From: Neofusicoccum parvum
Lineage: Eukaryota > Ascomycota > Dothideomycetes > Botryosphaeriales > Botryosphaeriaceae
NCBI GenBank assembly: GCA_020912385.1
Contig: CP087211.1
Span: 1,674,001-1,738,000 of the forward strand
Length of the DNA: 64,000 bases
Reading direction: 5' to 3'
Shown: positions 32,682 through 44,456 of the stretch, piece by piece
Position numbering within the stretch: position 1 is the first letter of the stretch
Layout of the letters: the number at the start of each line of letters is the position of its first letter
Notes under the pieces: generated by a model
The model's database searches: none
Told to the model about the DNA's origin: nothing
Seen by the model: the letters and a program-made list of their open reading frames with translations, nothing else
Made by a program: the position numbers and the translations under genes

Positions 32682-33195
32682 CTATTTCTTGGTGGTGAAG
32701 TCCGTCTCCAGCTCCGACTGGCCGGCTTCGGTGCCCGCGCAGGTGCAGGAGGCTGGTGGGCACTGTTAGCAAGGTCTTGGGACACTGGGGCCGGCGGGAT
32801 GGACATACTGCTGGACCTCTTGCCGCAGGCGCACTTGTCGCCAGTGACGGTGTTCTCCTCGCCCGCGCGGTTGCAGGTGCAAGCGCCGGCAGCACGCTGG
32901 CCTGTAGACAGCGCAATTAGCATCAGCTTCAACAAGGGCGGGGCATGGCGAGGACAATATGTCTAGGGCTGAAGGCAGGGTGCGGGGGGCACCATGGGAT
33001 CCGGGAGGGCTGGGTTCAAGACATACCGCAAGAGCAAGTAGCACCGGCGACCTTGTTCTCGGTCGACGCCTTGTCGCAGGTGCAGTGCATCGCCTTCTGC
33101 TTGCCGCACGAGCAGGTGGCCTCCTTGGCGCAGACGCAGCTCTGGCCATCACGCTTGCAGCAGGTCGCGGGAACGGTGCCGACGGGAGCAGACAT
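32682..33195 (-). CDS. metallothionein-like Cys-rich protein (Crd2-type)
   Basis: Exons 33195-33027, 32901-32809 and 32752-32682 on the minus strand give 110 residues with 16 cysteines. After MSAPVGTVPATCC come seven C-x-C pairs (CVC, CSC, CTC, CSC, CTC, CAC, CTC), an arrangement suited to binding Cu(I) or Zn(II) in thiolate clusters. The tail ends LETDFTTKK. It matches fungal proteins annotated as copper-resistance Crd2-like. The role is probably cytosolic metal buffering; regulation by a copper-sensing factor is likely for the family, but I see no defined site. The second intron has two nearby acceptors; only CACCAG preserves the final CTC motif and stop. Confidence 0.85.
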
Positions 33196-34217
33196 GGCGG
33201 CGGTAGGTGCGGGTGGAACTGGGAGGTGCGAGGTGGGTGGGTGGGTGTTGTGTCTTTGGATACAGGGTTTCCAAAGTTGATCGGTGGCTGCGTTGGCTTG
33301 AGACTGGTGGATGGAGAGGGACAGAAGACAGGCAGCAGAGCGTGGTCCTTTTATGCTTCCCAAAGGGCGAGTATCTGATGCTGGCATCTGATATGGTAGG
33401 CACAGGCCCGGCCAATCAGAAGCTTCCCGAAGTAAGCGGGGGGCGATGCGCGTTCCATGACAGCCCACCTCACGACACTCCCGCTGCAAGGTTTTCAGTG
33501 AATTCAGGTCAATTCGACCTAATCATATGCAACGCTATTGGCTCGTTCGGGCCTCCTCTTCCCGAGTCTACGTCGCTCTCGTACGTTGATGACTTGTTTG
33601 GGGCCATCGCCGAAATCCAGCAATCTAGCCTCCGCATTCCGTGTGGCAATTCTCCACTTGATCTTGCTTTGCTGACAATGGTCCGCCCACCTATTGGCCG
33701 TCGGGCCCTTTGTTCCTGAAAACGTTTGAAAGTGTCTGGAAGATTGTCCACACCACCTCGTATGCAAGGCCATCAGGTCGTCTGGTACCTGCAAGCTCGA
33801 TTATGTCCGAGCAGACTGGTTTTACATCCGAAGGCAGCGCGCAACAACCGCGGCAGCATCCCCAGGTCTGCTTAAGCTATCTTCGTACGCCGATTCACCC
33901 ATCAGCCATGATCTTTAGCCGTAGCTTTTTCTCGCTTCAAAAGACTATGTACGCATGGTATCCTAATGCAAGCCAAAGGGTATATTAGCCCTAATTGGAG
34001 ACCGCCAATCTATGTTCCCATGCCTTGAGCCGTTAGCTTACCAGACCCGCGCCCGAAAATGCTGATTGGTATCATTATGCCATCTTATTTCCCCGACAAT
34101 AAACGCCCAGAGAAATGCTCCGTGATCTTGCACACCTGCGAAAGTACTTTTCGATTTACCCGAATGGGAATCAACCTTCCCAAAGAAGAAGTCTGTCCGA
34201 TGCAGGGTGCAGGACAA
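33196..34217. other. intergenic, no gene recognised
   Basis: Promoter of the metallothionein-like gene at the left and 3' flank of BRF1 at the right. No domain-bearing frame. Confidence 0.45.
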
Positions 34218-36428
34218 CTACATCCAGTCGTCCTCAAAATCGCCTTCGTCGTTCAGACCAGCCAAGCCCACGTCTTCCGCTGTGGCATCGACATCCTGGT
34301 CAGCCTCACCCTCGCTCTCTTCGTCATCATCCTCTTCATCGTCATCCTCGATGACGGTTGCTTGCTGTTGACTGGCCCCTTGGGATTGCTGAGTAGCTGA
34401 AGGGGTGGCGAGAGCATTGCCGGCCCGAGGTCCAACGGCGCCATCCAGTGGTTCTTCTTCATACTCAACCGACATCTCGGTAGGGGCAGGACTTCCTGCA
34501 TTACTGGGACGACTGCTGGAAGTCTGGCTGACCTCCGGCTCGCTGCCTCCCATGGTAGGAAAGAGAGCATTGAGCTTCTCGTAATTGATGTGCCTGGTGT
34601 ATCCCTTTCCACGTCTCTGTCCCATCCTCTGCATGCCCTCTACCGCGCTGCCAATGGGAGACTCGCGGGCATACTCGCTCATGTCGCCGAGCTGCGGCTG
34701 CTTCTTCCGCGGCTTCTTCTTTTTCGGGCCGCCATTGGCTTCTTCGAGCGCCTTTTTAAGCAGCTTTGCTTGCTGCTCGCGCAACCAGTCGTGATTATGG
34801 GTAACCCAAATGCGTTCTTTGATAGCAATCTCTGCTGGAGAAAGCAAGCAATTCGCCACTTCCGGGTCATCGTCGAACTCATGATCTTCGACAATTTCCG
34901 TTTCTGGTGCCCTTTGTTCTCCTCTCATGTGATTGGCAAGTGCCTTTGAGCGTGCTTCGACAAGGGCAAAATTGGCATCTTCGACCTTGTTGACCTCAGG
35001 ATCGTGAAGAATATTCTCGATTTCCTCTTCAATCTCCTGTTCAACTTGCAAATCCTCTTCGGCCACCGGCGGTGGAGGATCCTTCTTCTTCCTGGGCCGT
35101 CCTGGCTTTCTCTTTTCGGATGTGCCTTCGCCAGCTTGCATCTCTTCCGCAGCCAAGTTGGTGGCGGCAAGCAGGCTCGGGTCAATTGGCACCGACGCGG
35201 GGACAGCAGGTATGAGGAAGCCATCGGCATCGCGACGAGGTTCCTGCGACGGACCGGGTGCAACCGATGCCTGGCGGGACCCAGGTTGTGAGAGCATGTT
35301 TTCCGCGGCTTGCTCCGCTTCAGTCAATTTCCGTCTTTTCGATGCTCGTTCGCGTGCCTGATAGACTGACGGAGGCTCCTTCTCTTCCGGCAGATCAGCA
35401 TAACGCTGCCGAAACTCGTCAACGGTGAGCTGGCCACTCTGCGTCCGCTTGAATTCAACGAGGCGTTTGGCGATGGTCATGTCAGCAACCTTGACCACGT
35501 AGACCACCTCCCGGACAGTTCGTCGAAAGTTGTTCATGCGGGCTGCGAGGATGATGCATGCACCGCAAACTCCTGCCGGCTGTCTTCCTTCAACCATCCA
35601 GTCTCGCTTCATTCTCTTGAGAATCTTCACGGCATCATCTGCCACTTTCCTTCCACCGACTTCTCCAAACTCCAATTTGTCCACGTATTTCTTGATGAGA
35701 GGCTCAGGCTCGAGACTGACGTACTCTGCCTTTCTCGAGGGGTCGGCAATGAACAGTTTGGCAAGTAGTTCCTTGTAAGTCTCTCCGAGCTTGAAGACGT
35801 TGAGCTAAACCCCAATTAGCATAATTCAGGTGTCCAAGGGAGCAATCTTGAGACTCACCTTGATCTTCTCGGCGAAGTCAATGAGGAGATATTTGTTTCC
35901 CGGCTTTGTTCTGCATACGTAGTAGAGGCAGCAGGCTGCGATCACAATGGGACGACGTCCATGCGTGAATCTTTCCTTCGCAGCCAACCTGTAGATATTC
36001 ATGGCCTGCCCTTCAAAGCCCTCTCCGATCATGCGGAGCGCAGTCATGAGCCCTCTTATTGCATCTTGTCCGTTCGACTCGGCGGTGCTCCTGCCTTCGC
36101 CGCCAGTCAAGCCCAGACGACGGGCGGAAGCACCCATGGTGTTTGCGTGTCTCTGCTCGTCACCGACGAAGCCACCCTGCACCATGGCCGCACCAGAAGA
36201 AGTCTCGCCGAAGGTGACTTCCGAGACAATGTGGGATTCGTTGATGACGTTACCGCAGCTCGTACACACCATGACTCCATCCATGTCTTCTGGAGTGGGG
36301 TTGCTACAGCAAGTCTGGCGCTTTGGCTTTTGGCGTGGCGGGAGGGCGCCGACGGGACGCGTCTTGCCGGCATCCTTCAGCGAAGACAGGCGCTCCCGCG
36401 GGGGCCTTGGACGCGGTACAGCGCTCAT
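34218..36428 (-). CDS. BRF1: TFIIIB subunit Brf1
   Basis: Exons 36428-35859 and 35804-34218 on the minus strand give 718 residues. The zinc ribbon lies at about 40-62 (TCCSNPTPEDMDG, then VCTSCGNVI). Two cyclin folds follow, with RFTHGRRPIVIAACCLYYVCR and GRQPAGVCGACIILAARMNN. The C-terminal half carries the Brf1-specific TBP-binding region and acidic stretches (DDDEEDDDEESEGEAD), ending in DEGDFEDDWM. Brf1 forms TFIIIB with TBP and Bdp1 and recruits RNA polymerase III to tRNA and 5S genes. The single 54-base intron sits within the first cyclin fold. It is head-to-head with the P450 gene. Confidence 0.94.
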
Positions 36429-37645
36429 GCCGGGCAGTAGGCGCGGGCTCGGAGCACGGGTGGTTGCGGTGGATGGTGTGCGATCAACGGCGGACCGCGA
36501 AGCGCGAAAGTTTTCTTAGAGCTGGTGGCGGACCGGTAGAAGCTGCAGCCAAGTGTTGCGGGCGTCATTTTGCTTGACAGAGCCTACAGCTGGTGGGCGA
36601 CGACGCGGAGGAGCGGCGACATGGTGGGCAACTTTTTTGTCGGCGATAAGGTCGATAGGCAGGGCTGTCTGCGTGTGCGGGTTGGGTGCGCGGTCGAAAG
36701 CGCGAGGCGGAGTGAGGTGGTCGGCAGAGCTGCGGCGAGTCGCCGGCTGGCGGGGTTGGCTCTGTGGTGAAGCGCCGCCGTTGGCGAGCACCGCGCCGCG
36801 TCCCAGCAGCCTCCCCCAGTTCGATTCGCGTGGTGGGCGCCATTGCCTCGCTGTTTTGCGCTTTGCGCTTTGCGCTTTGCGCTTTGCGCTTTGCGCTTTG
36901 CGCTTTGCGCTTTGCGCTCACCGTCCCACTGGCCCCATTTTCACGTCTGCTGCGAGTCCTGCGAGTCACGCCACATTCCCCGCCATGCGCGTCTTGGTGC
37001 CAGCATGGCCAAGGCAGACGTCCCGCGCAGCAGTTTCAGCCGGCCCTGCGGTTCCCCGGTCGTTCTTGGGTCGTGGAAAGCGAAAGCGAACGTCTCCGAG
37101 TCTCCTCTTGTGGCCCAAGACTGCACAAGGGCCTTAGCCGACGGCGCCGGACCTGCCGCCGTCCAGATCGATCTTGCACGGACAACGCCTTCCTCAGTGC
37201 AGCCGTCCTTGCGGCAGGGGATCATCACCACCCGCCTCCCCTGGCACGCTTGGTTACAGCCCTCGTACATTGTAGCGTGCCATGTGGGTTTTCGGCTTGC
37301 GCTTTTCCGGCCGCCACCTGTCGCAGCGCCGTACAGCATACCAATCAGCGTGTCCCGAGCGCGAATGAAGTGCGTGGAAATCTAGCATGTCTGAGCTCCC
37401 GGCCCAAATGAGCCGTCGCTGCGACGATCGTCAAGCTGGCGGCAAACTGTCTGTGAGTAGTTTGATATAAGACGCGGATCCGCACTCCCCTATACCTTCT
37501 CTGTAAGTGGCCGCGAATGCTTGCCAATCTCTCGCTTGTGACTTGTGCTTGGGCGTAGTGTCTTCACTTCCTGTCTTATTCTCAACCCTTCCCTCGTTTT
37601 TTTACGCAGTTGTTCCTCCAGTGTGCTTTCCAGCCTCGCAAAACC
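36429..37645. promoter_or_regulatory. divergent BRF1 / P450 intergenic region
   Basis: About 1.2 kb between opposite start codons, so both promoters lie here. It contains the heptamer minisatellite (36855-36917). Open frames through the repeat are compositional. Pyrimidine-rich runs just before the P450 ATG fit a fungal core promoter. Confidence 0.5.
36855..36917. repeat. 9-copy heptamer minisatellite (TTTGCGC)9
   Basis: Nine perfect head-to-tail copies of TTTGCGC, 63 bases, with no interruptions. It sits about 430 bases upstream of BRF1 and 730 upstream of the P450. Perfect copies suggest recent expansion and a length that may vary between strains. Confidence 0.95.
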
Positions 37646-39253
37646 ATGGAGACCATTCGAAATATCCCCACCTTCCTACCTGGACATCTGCAGGCGAGAG
37701 TGGCCGGCTACAGAGATTTCGAAAGCGTGGGACTGATTTCCGCTGCCGCCGTCATTCTCGCTCTATGCTACTTCATCCTCGTCTCGCTCCAGGGCGGGAA
37801 GCTCCAAGCGCCGCTCATTGCCGCCCACCTTGACCAAAAAGGACGGGAGAAGAAGTATCTGGAGGACTGCCTGGCATTGCTAAAGGAGGGCTATGGAAAA
37901 TTCAAGACTGGCCTCGCCATGTATCGCATGACAACGGCGGACGGCAGCGAAACTGTTGTTCTCAGCAGCAAGTACCTCGACGAGCTCAAGGCTATGTCCG
38001 ACGATCAGCTCAGCTTTAACACTGCCATGGAGAAGCTTCTAGCCGGGAAATACTGCGGCATCGCCGACAGGCAGGTTCCCGTCGCTGTCCATGTGATCAA
38101 AGCAGACCTTACCCCGGGCCTTAACCGCCTTATGCCCGTCATCTCGGAAGAAATCGACTTGGCACTTGAGAGGACCATGCCTATTTGCGACGGCTGGACT
38201 CCCGTTGTGGTTTATGGGAAGATGTTGGACATTGTTGCTCAAGTATCCGCGCGTGTGTTCGTCGGCGAGCCTCTGTGCCGCAATCCCCGCTGGCTCGAGC
38301 TCTCCAAGGATTACACACTCAAGGCATTCCAGGCATCTCGCGCGATCAAGCAATGGAAGCCTTGGATGCGACCCTTGGTTCACAGGTTTCTTCCGGAGAT
38401 GCGCGAACTTTACAGCGTGCGCGCTGAGGCCATCCGATTCATGGCGCCCATAGCTCAGGGGCGCCAGGAGCTTGAAAGCAAACGTGACGACTTCACGGAA
38501 TGGATGAAGAACAAATCAAGCGTGGAATTTGCTACGCATTATGAAGAGCAGGCCTATGTCCAAATTCAGTTGGCCCTCGCAGCTATTCATACGACAACAA
38601 TGTCAATTACCCACATGATCTACGACCTGATCGAGCACCCGGAGTACGTGGAGCCGCTGCGCGAGGAACTCCTATCCGTCATCTCCGAGACCGGTGGCTA
38701 CCAGAAGGAGACCATGGCGAAGCTGAAGAAGCTTGATAGCTTCATGAAGGAATCCCAGCGTTTCAACCCACCTGGCCTGACGACCTTCAAGCGCTACTGC
38801 ATGCGCAATCTGACGCTGTCGGACGGAACCTTCCTGCCCAAGGGTACCATCATTGAAGTCGATGGCTCGCAGCCGTACTTCGACCCGCAGAACTTCGAGA
38901 ATCCTGAGGCCTTCGACCCGCTCCGCTTCTATCGCCTCCGCAACCAGGGCGACAAGAACTCCCACCAGTTCGCCACATCTAACGCCAGCTATCTGCAATG
39001 GGGTCAAGGCCGTCACGCTTGCCCCGGCCGTTTCTTCGCGAGCAACGAAATCAAGACTATCCTCTCTAAGATCCTGCTGCACTATGACCTCCAACCCGTA
39101 AACAAGGAGGCCGGAAGACCGAAGAACTTTGTGTTCGGCACTCAAGTACGTCCTACCGTCCCCTTACGTCACGACAGAGTAGCGCAACTGACCACTGCAC
39201 AGATCAACCCCAACCCCATGGCCGAAGTTCTCTTCAAGAAGCGTGAGAACTGA
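37646..39253 (+). CDS. cytochrome P450 monooxygenase
   Basis: Exons 37646-39145 and 39203-39253 give 516 residues. I chose the ATG at 37646 (METIRNIPTFLPG), which precedes one membrane anchor (LISAAAVILALCYFILVSL, residues about 31-49). The I-helix reads ALAAIHTTTMS, the ExxR motif is in FMKESQRFNP, and the haem loop is WGQGRHACPG with the iron ligand Cys459. The tail FGTQ INPNPMAEVLFKKR and the helix pattern resemble the fungal ent-kaurene-oxidase-like group, but the substrate is unknown. No prenyltransferase, cyclase or other cluster gene lies nearby. The last intron (57 bases) has no stop and is a multiple of three. Confidence 0.92.
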   Translation: METIRNIPTFLPGHLQARVAGYRDFESVGLISAAAVILALCYFILVSLQGGKLQAPLIAAHLDQKGREKKYLEDCLALLKEGYGKFKTGLAMYRMTTADGSETVVLSSKYLDELKAMSDDQLSFNTAMEKLLAGKYCGIADRQVPVAVHVIKADLTPGLNRLMPVISEEIDLALERTMPICDGWTPVVVYGKMLDIVAQVSARVFVGEPLCRNPRWLELSKDYTLKAFQASRAIKQWKPWMRPLVHRFLPEMRELYSVRAEAIRFMAPIAQGRQELESKRDDFTEWMKNKSSVEFATHYEEQAYVQIQLALAAIHTTTMSITHMIYDLIEHPEYVEPLREELLSVISETGGYQKETMAKLKKLDSFMKESQRFNPPGLTTFKRYCMRNLTLSDGTFLPKGTIIEVDGSQPYFDPQNFENPEAFDPLRFYRLRNQGDKNSHQFATSNASYLQWGQGRHACPGRFFASNEIKTILSKILLHYDLQPVNKEAGRPKNFVFGTQVRPTVPLRHDRVAQLTTAQINPNPMAEVLFKKREN

Positions 39254-40321
39254 GAGTAGATGCTCCAACTAAACTCTCCGCATTCGAAACTGCCGTATAG
39301 ACACGATGAACCATGGCGGGCTGCGAACAACCGGGCGTGAGCGGCTTCTGGGCCGCCTCCCGGACCCAGCTTTTCGAAGGTGCTTTTCTGGCGTTTTTCA
39401 CAGCTCTACACCCCGTTACTCATTCCTCCATCAGAAGTCGCGCCACGAATTGACGATATATATATCCTAATATAAATACACTTCATATAATGTGCATACC
39501 AATTCCAGGTCCTCACCCTCGCGCAACACCTCACCCATGAGCGAAAGAAAGCAGCTGAGATGCAAGTGACTACCACGGCCATTTTCGCCCATGAAATCCA
39601 AACGCACGCTCGCTTTAGCTCACGCTCCTTATGACACGCTCTTAGGCGAGCGATCCCGACCAGTGATGCTCGCTCGCTTGCGCCTATCCGAGATACTTAG
39701 CAGATATCGGCTGGAAGCTCCGCGCGGAGCCGTTTGGAGTAAGAAACGGAACGGAAAACAGCGGCACAACTGAACATTAAAGATCCCAAGCTTTAAGCTA
39801 TAGGCTATAGTGGAGGGATTTGTAGTGTGTGACTCTCTGCTCGTTGCATGTCCATCTATTAGCTATGCCTTCGGGCTGGTTGCTAGACTACATTCCTGTT
39901 CGTCCTCGCTCAGGATCGAAGTCTCCGTTTCCCTAAGTGTTCAGCGAATAGTTCAGGATAATTACGGAAAATATGGCGACGGAGGGGCGTGCATACAGGT
40001 AAGCAAAGCAGTAGAAGGTAGGATGACGCAGTGGACATTCGCAACCAGCATGCCGCGGTGTCTCGCATACCCAGCCCCCATTAAATTCATTCTATGCTAC
40101 CCTTTGCTCATTGAAATTGAGCACGCGAGGTAGTCGAGAGCGGTTGACAAGAGTAAGAAGATGTAAGAGCAACAAGAAACACCCGCGCCATCCTAATCAA
40201 CCCACCCGTCCTTCTTCCGCAAAAGATTAACTCCAATTGGTCCCGAGTCTAATGCATTTCCCCTGTCTGCTGAACCCGAACCATACTCGCGACTCTCGAG
40301 AACCGGACGTCAGCATCACCA
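39254..40321. other. convergent 3' region, no gene recognised
   Basis: The P450 ends at the left and the PHD-finger gene ends at the right, so this holds two 3' UTRs. AT-rich sequence near 39450-39490 (ATATATATAT) fits a termination/polyadenylation zone. Confidence 0.5.
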
Positions 40322-42064
40322 TCACGGGCCCGCAGCAGCCTCTGCACCCGCCAGATCGATAGCGCCGTCCGTTCCAAATCCATTCAACGCGCCCGGGCCA
40401 CCATCTGTGGTGTAGACGTGGCTAAAGACCTCCAGGTTGTCGTCGACTAGCCACTGCAGGTCCTCGCTTTCCGGACGCAGCGTGCGGGCCAGGCCGTTGC
40501 CGGGCTTTGGATAGTGCGCCGGTGGGTCTGAGTCGTAGCCGTCGCCGTACGGATCCTCGGCGTCATCTATACCTGCATCTTCAGGTTCCGGCACGAGGTG
40601 GAGTGAGGGCGAGTGATTTTGGTTGAGCGTGGTCGTGGTGGGTGGGAGTGAAGGGGGAACGTTTGTGGCGGCAGCTGTGGTTGAGGGCGGGGGTATCGAG
40701 GTGGTTTTTGCGGGGTTGACGGTTTGAGTGTTGTTGGTTGCGAAATTGGTTTGGTTGAGGGACGAGTTATGGTTGGTTTGGATGGTGGCGCCGTCGGCTG
40801 TGGCGTGGTTTGTTACGTTGGCGCCCACTTGACTTGCTAGAGATCCTATGGCGCCGATCAGATTGCGAGCGTTTGGTGCGAAGACCGAGAGGTCGGGATG
40901 TGTGTCTGTGGCGTGTAGTATTAGCTCTGTGAGCCTCGCTGCCGATAGCGTTGAGAAGTAGGCTCGTTTCTAGCTCGACCGTTAGCAGATGCCTTGGAGT
41001 GGACGCAATTGGTATACCGACTTCTTCTCTGCTCAGATTTACGCCAGATACAAGATCGAGCACGTTGGGGATTGCGTCGTCTTGCTTCTTTTTCGAAGCA
41101 GCGCAAGCACCGCAGAACCACTCCTTCTCCGCCACCTGCACAACCTCCCGGTCAATGGGAGGATTATGACAGTACTGGTGGTAGCCTGTGTTGCACCCAT
41201 CGCAGAAGACTATCATATTGCTTATGGGACTGTGGCCACGCTGGCACACCTTGCAGACGCTCGTCTCGGTGGGCCGGCGATGTGTGCGCTTCTTTCTGGG
41301 AGCGGTCGACGGGGACGGGAGAAGGGGCATGAACTGCGCCGGCTTCGTGACATTGCGGCCAGACTTCGTCTTGGTGGGCAGCGGGGTGTAGGATGAAGAG
41401 ATGTCCGAGTCGTCCTAAGTGTGGCAGGACGGTTAGATTCCGCCATGGCGCAACGTGACAGCAAGCTCACCTCACTGTCCGGCGTGTCTGCCCTCTTCCT
41501 CTTACCACCCCGCGAGCCACCGCGTCCTCGGCCCCGGCCGCTGGCCCGTCCTCTGGCAGAGGTCACGCTGGCAGCCGACGCGGGCGTTGCGCTGCTCTCC
41601 CCCGCACCTGCTGTGCTCTCCGGCCGCGGGGTTGACGAGCTGGTCAGCGCAGCCTTGGAGCCGCCGCGGGCTCCTCTCTTGTTTGCCGACATAGGCGGCG
41701 GGGTGGGGATCTTGTCACTGGTCACCATGCTCTTCAAGACCTGCTCGCGCGCGGCCTCGTAGCCCGGAGTGCCAACATGCGCCGAGGCGTTTGCGCTGAC
41801 GCGCCGCAGGATCTCTTCGGTGGAGGCGGAGAAGCCCGAGGGTATTCGCGAGACGCCGATGGGCGAGGCGGAGGAGGCGGTCGCGGAGGCTGTGGACGGG
41901 GCGGAGGCCGGCTTCAGGGCGTGCAGCGTGGTGGCCGTGGCGGCGCTGGTTGCGGCGGGCCATGGGCGCGAACTGGCAGGCGCAGAGTCGCTGGTCTGAC
42001 CGTTGTTCTGGTTTGCGGGGGCATTGGCGGGCGCAGGCGCGCCCGGCGGCTGTTCCAGCGACAT
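40322..42064 (-). CDS. PHD-finger nuclear protein
   Basis: Exons 42064-41471, 41414-41022 and 40969-40322 on the minus strand give 544 residues from MSLEQPPG. An upstream in-frame ATG at 42211 would add an Arg-rich leader that looks like 5' UTR. An Ala/Ser/Pro-rich N-terminus and an RGRGRGRGGSRGGKRKR basic patch precede the PHD finger: CKVCQRGHSP, IVFCDGCNTGYHQYCHNPP, EWFCGAC. This is the C4-H-C3 layout that usually reads histone H3 tails. The C-terminal part is Asn/Thr-rich and acidic. The second intron uses donor GTCGGT, which keeps EE KRAYFSTL in frame. It is probably a chromatin-associated subunit. Confidence 0.85.
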
Positions 42065-42487
42065 TTGGGCCCGCGAGAGGAGTGCGACAGGTCGGGCGCG
42101 AGGACCTAGGGCAATGGGTGCATCGAGCAGCTGTCTGCTGCGGAGGCGGCGTTTGAGCGGGATGCGCAGACGAGCTGCCCGTTGAACTAACCACCGCGCA
42201 GGGGCCATCATGATCTCCGCCTAGCCGTCATCGCTTCCCTGCACTTGGCATCGCCGCATGCGCCCGTCCAAATGCCACAACCCTTCTTCGTTTTCTACAT
42301 CTGGTCTAAGCTAGGTGGCCGCGGCTGCTGCTGTGAGCTCCGACACTGCGCCTGAGTCCTGCTGCTCCGCTGCGCGTCCTCCCGATCCCCATGCACGCCC
42401 CGTCACTTCGTCTCTCGGCGGCTGTCGCCCAAGACTCTCGAGTATCGGGAGCGCGCCGCTGTACGATAAACGACCCAGACCATTGGT

Positions 42488-44258
42488 TCAGGCCACTACC
42501 CCTTCGCTGCGCAGGCTCTCGACTTCCGACTCACTCATGCCAACCAGGTCCTTCAGGATTTCATCCGTGTGCTGACCTGTGTGCCGGTCTATCAGCCCAT
42601 GCTCTCTCAGGTCTCGATGTTACAGCTTACCAAGTGTCGGTGGCGGCGTCCGGATCTTTGGCTCGGAGAAAGAGTATTTGACCGGAGTGTTGACCAGTTT
42701 GATCGGCCCGCATTTCGGGTGCTCTACCTCTGCAACCATGTTCCGCGCAAGGACTACCAGGCGTTCAGTTAGCCTCTTGTCACAGGCCTAAAGCGTCCTT
42801 GAAAATACTCACCGTGTTCATGGCTCAACGTCCCTTGGATATCGTTGATTGCGGCATACGGCATCCCACATCCTTCCAATGCCTCCAGCCATTCCTGCGT
42901 TGTTTTCTTTCTCGTCTCATTTTCAATTAGCTCTTCGAGTAGCTCTCTGTTCTTCACGCGCAGAGCATTGGTGACGAAGCGCTCATCCTTTGCCCATTCC
43001 GGCTTGCCGATTCTCTCGACCAGAATGCCGTACAGTCGGTCATTCCCTCCGCCGAGTAGGATGTCGCCGTCAGCCGTCTTGAAAGCCTTGTAAGGCACAA
43101 TTGATGCTGTAATGAGTTAGACAGCAGGATCTCCCATGAAAACAAATGACCTACGATGTGCCGTCCCCCACCGTCCCGAATCTTTCTTGCCACTGATGAG
43201 GGCAGAGCTAGCGATGTTTGCCAATGTTGCGACTTGGCAATCGCTGAGCGCAACATCGATATGTTGTCCTTTACCGGTTCTGGCACGACCAAGCAGAGCT
43301 GCCATGATGGAGTTGGAGGTGTAGAGGCCAGTGGTAAGGTCCGTCACGGCTACACCAACTTTCACGGGGGGTCCATCTCTCGAGCCAGTGATGTGCATCA
43401 GGCCCATCTCTCTGCTGATGGTAAGTCCATGTCCAACGACTGTGCAGAGGGTCGCCAGGATAAGCATGACAGATAACTTACGCTTCCACCATAACGTCAT
43501 AGCCCGCTCGGTTGCTGTAAGGGCCTGTCTGGCCGTAACCCGTGATGCTTGCATAGATCAAACTGGGGTTAATCTTTGAGACACTCTCATAGTCCATCCC
43601 ATACTTCTTGAGTCCACCGGGAAGGTAATTCTCAACCAAGACGTCGCAGTCTTTAGCCAGCTTATGAAGGACTTCCACACCAGCCGGATGGGCAAATGAA
43701 AGACCGAGAGACTTTTTATTCCGATTGACCTGGCAAACTGTTAGTAATGTGACATCACTTTCGAATTGATTCGAGCTATACGGAAAGAAAGTACGCAGAC
43801 TCGCCCGGTCCTTGAGCATCCTCGGAAGTGTACGTAGCGTACGGAGGACCCCATGCTCTGGTGTCATCCCCGCGGATTGGGTGCTCAATCTTGATAACTT
43901 CGGCTCTGCCATTTAATTGGTAAGTATGTGCGAATGCAGAGCAGACAACCTCGAAAGGAGGTGGCCCGTACTAGGTATCCAAAGTCGGCGTACCCTAAGT
44001 CGCCCAGAATTTGCGTACAATACGGCTATTCAACTTGGTCAGCAAGAGTGTCAAACGGAGGCCTCGAGAAGTGGAACTTACTCCGGCAAGAACTCTAGTC
44101 ATGTCCAGGACACGGATGCCAGCCAAGGGAAGAGTCGCGGCGTGTGCTGCTCCAGCAGCCGTCGCCAATGACCTGTTCTTCAGGGCATTGTGATTGGCCG
44201 GGCGGATTGGTTGGCAAAGCTGCCGGGCAATTGGGGTGCGGGTGATCAGTCTCGACAT
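42488..44258 (-). CDS. class III CoA-transferase (SUGCT-like)
   Basis: Eight exons on the minus strand: 44258-44082, 44025-43994, 43905-43782, 43729-43482, 43411-43155, 43106-42813, 42753-42631 and 42576-42488; 447 residues. The first 40 residues ([16 protein letters not shown], no acidic residue) look like a mitochondrial presequence. [18 protein letters not shown] and GADVIKIEHP-type motifs (here [10 protein letters not shown]) open the family I CaiB/BaiF fold. Asp189 in RAGYDVM is the predicted nucleophile that forms the aspartyl-CoA anhydride. It resembles succinyl-CoA:glutarate CoA-transferase, used in lysine/tryptophan catabolism, but other dicarboxylates are possible. Exon 2 is only 32 bases. 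It shares a 198-base promoter with riboflavin synthase. Confidence 0.9.
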
Positions 44259-44456
44259 TTCTCCAGCTCTACAAGCTTCCTCACGTTTTCTGGGAGATGG
44301 AACTTAAGAGTGCTCGAGACGGAGAGTTGTGAGAGCCCCGCGGCAGGCGCAGGCGATAGCCGGGGGCGCTGGGGAGCTTGGGCCTCGGCTTCTGCGTCAC
44401 GCAGCGATCGTCGGCGTCGCCTGCCCTCTTTTTCCCACGCCACAAGCACTCCCACC
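44259..44456. promoter_or_regulatory. compact divergent promoter, CoA-transferase / riboflavin synthase
   Basis: Only 198 bases separate the two opposite ATGs, which must contain both promoters and 5' UTRs. No TATA box seen. A CT-rich run (CCCTCTTTTTCCC) precedes the riboflavin synthase start. Confidence 0.55.

Noticed and set aside
36764..37411. Protein frames through the heptamer array (FALCALR repeats)
   Set aside because: A 7-base repeat is open in several frames simply because it lacks stops; flanks have no coding signal.
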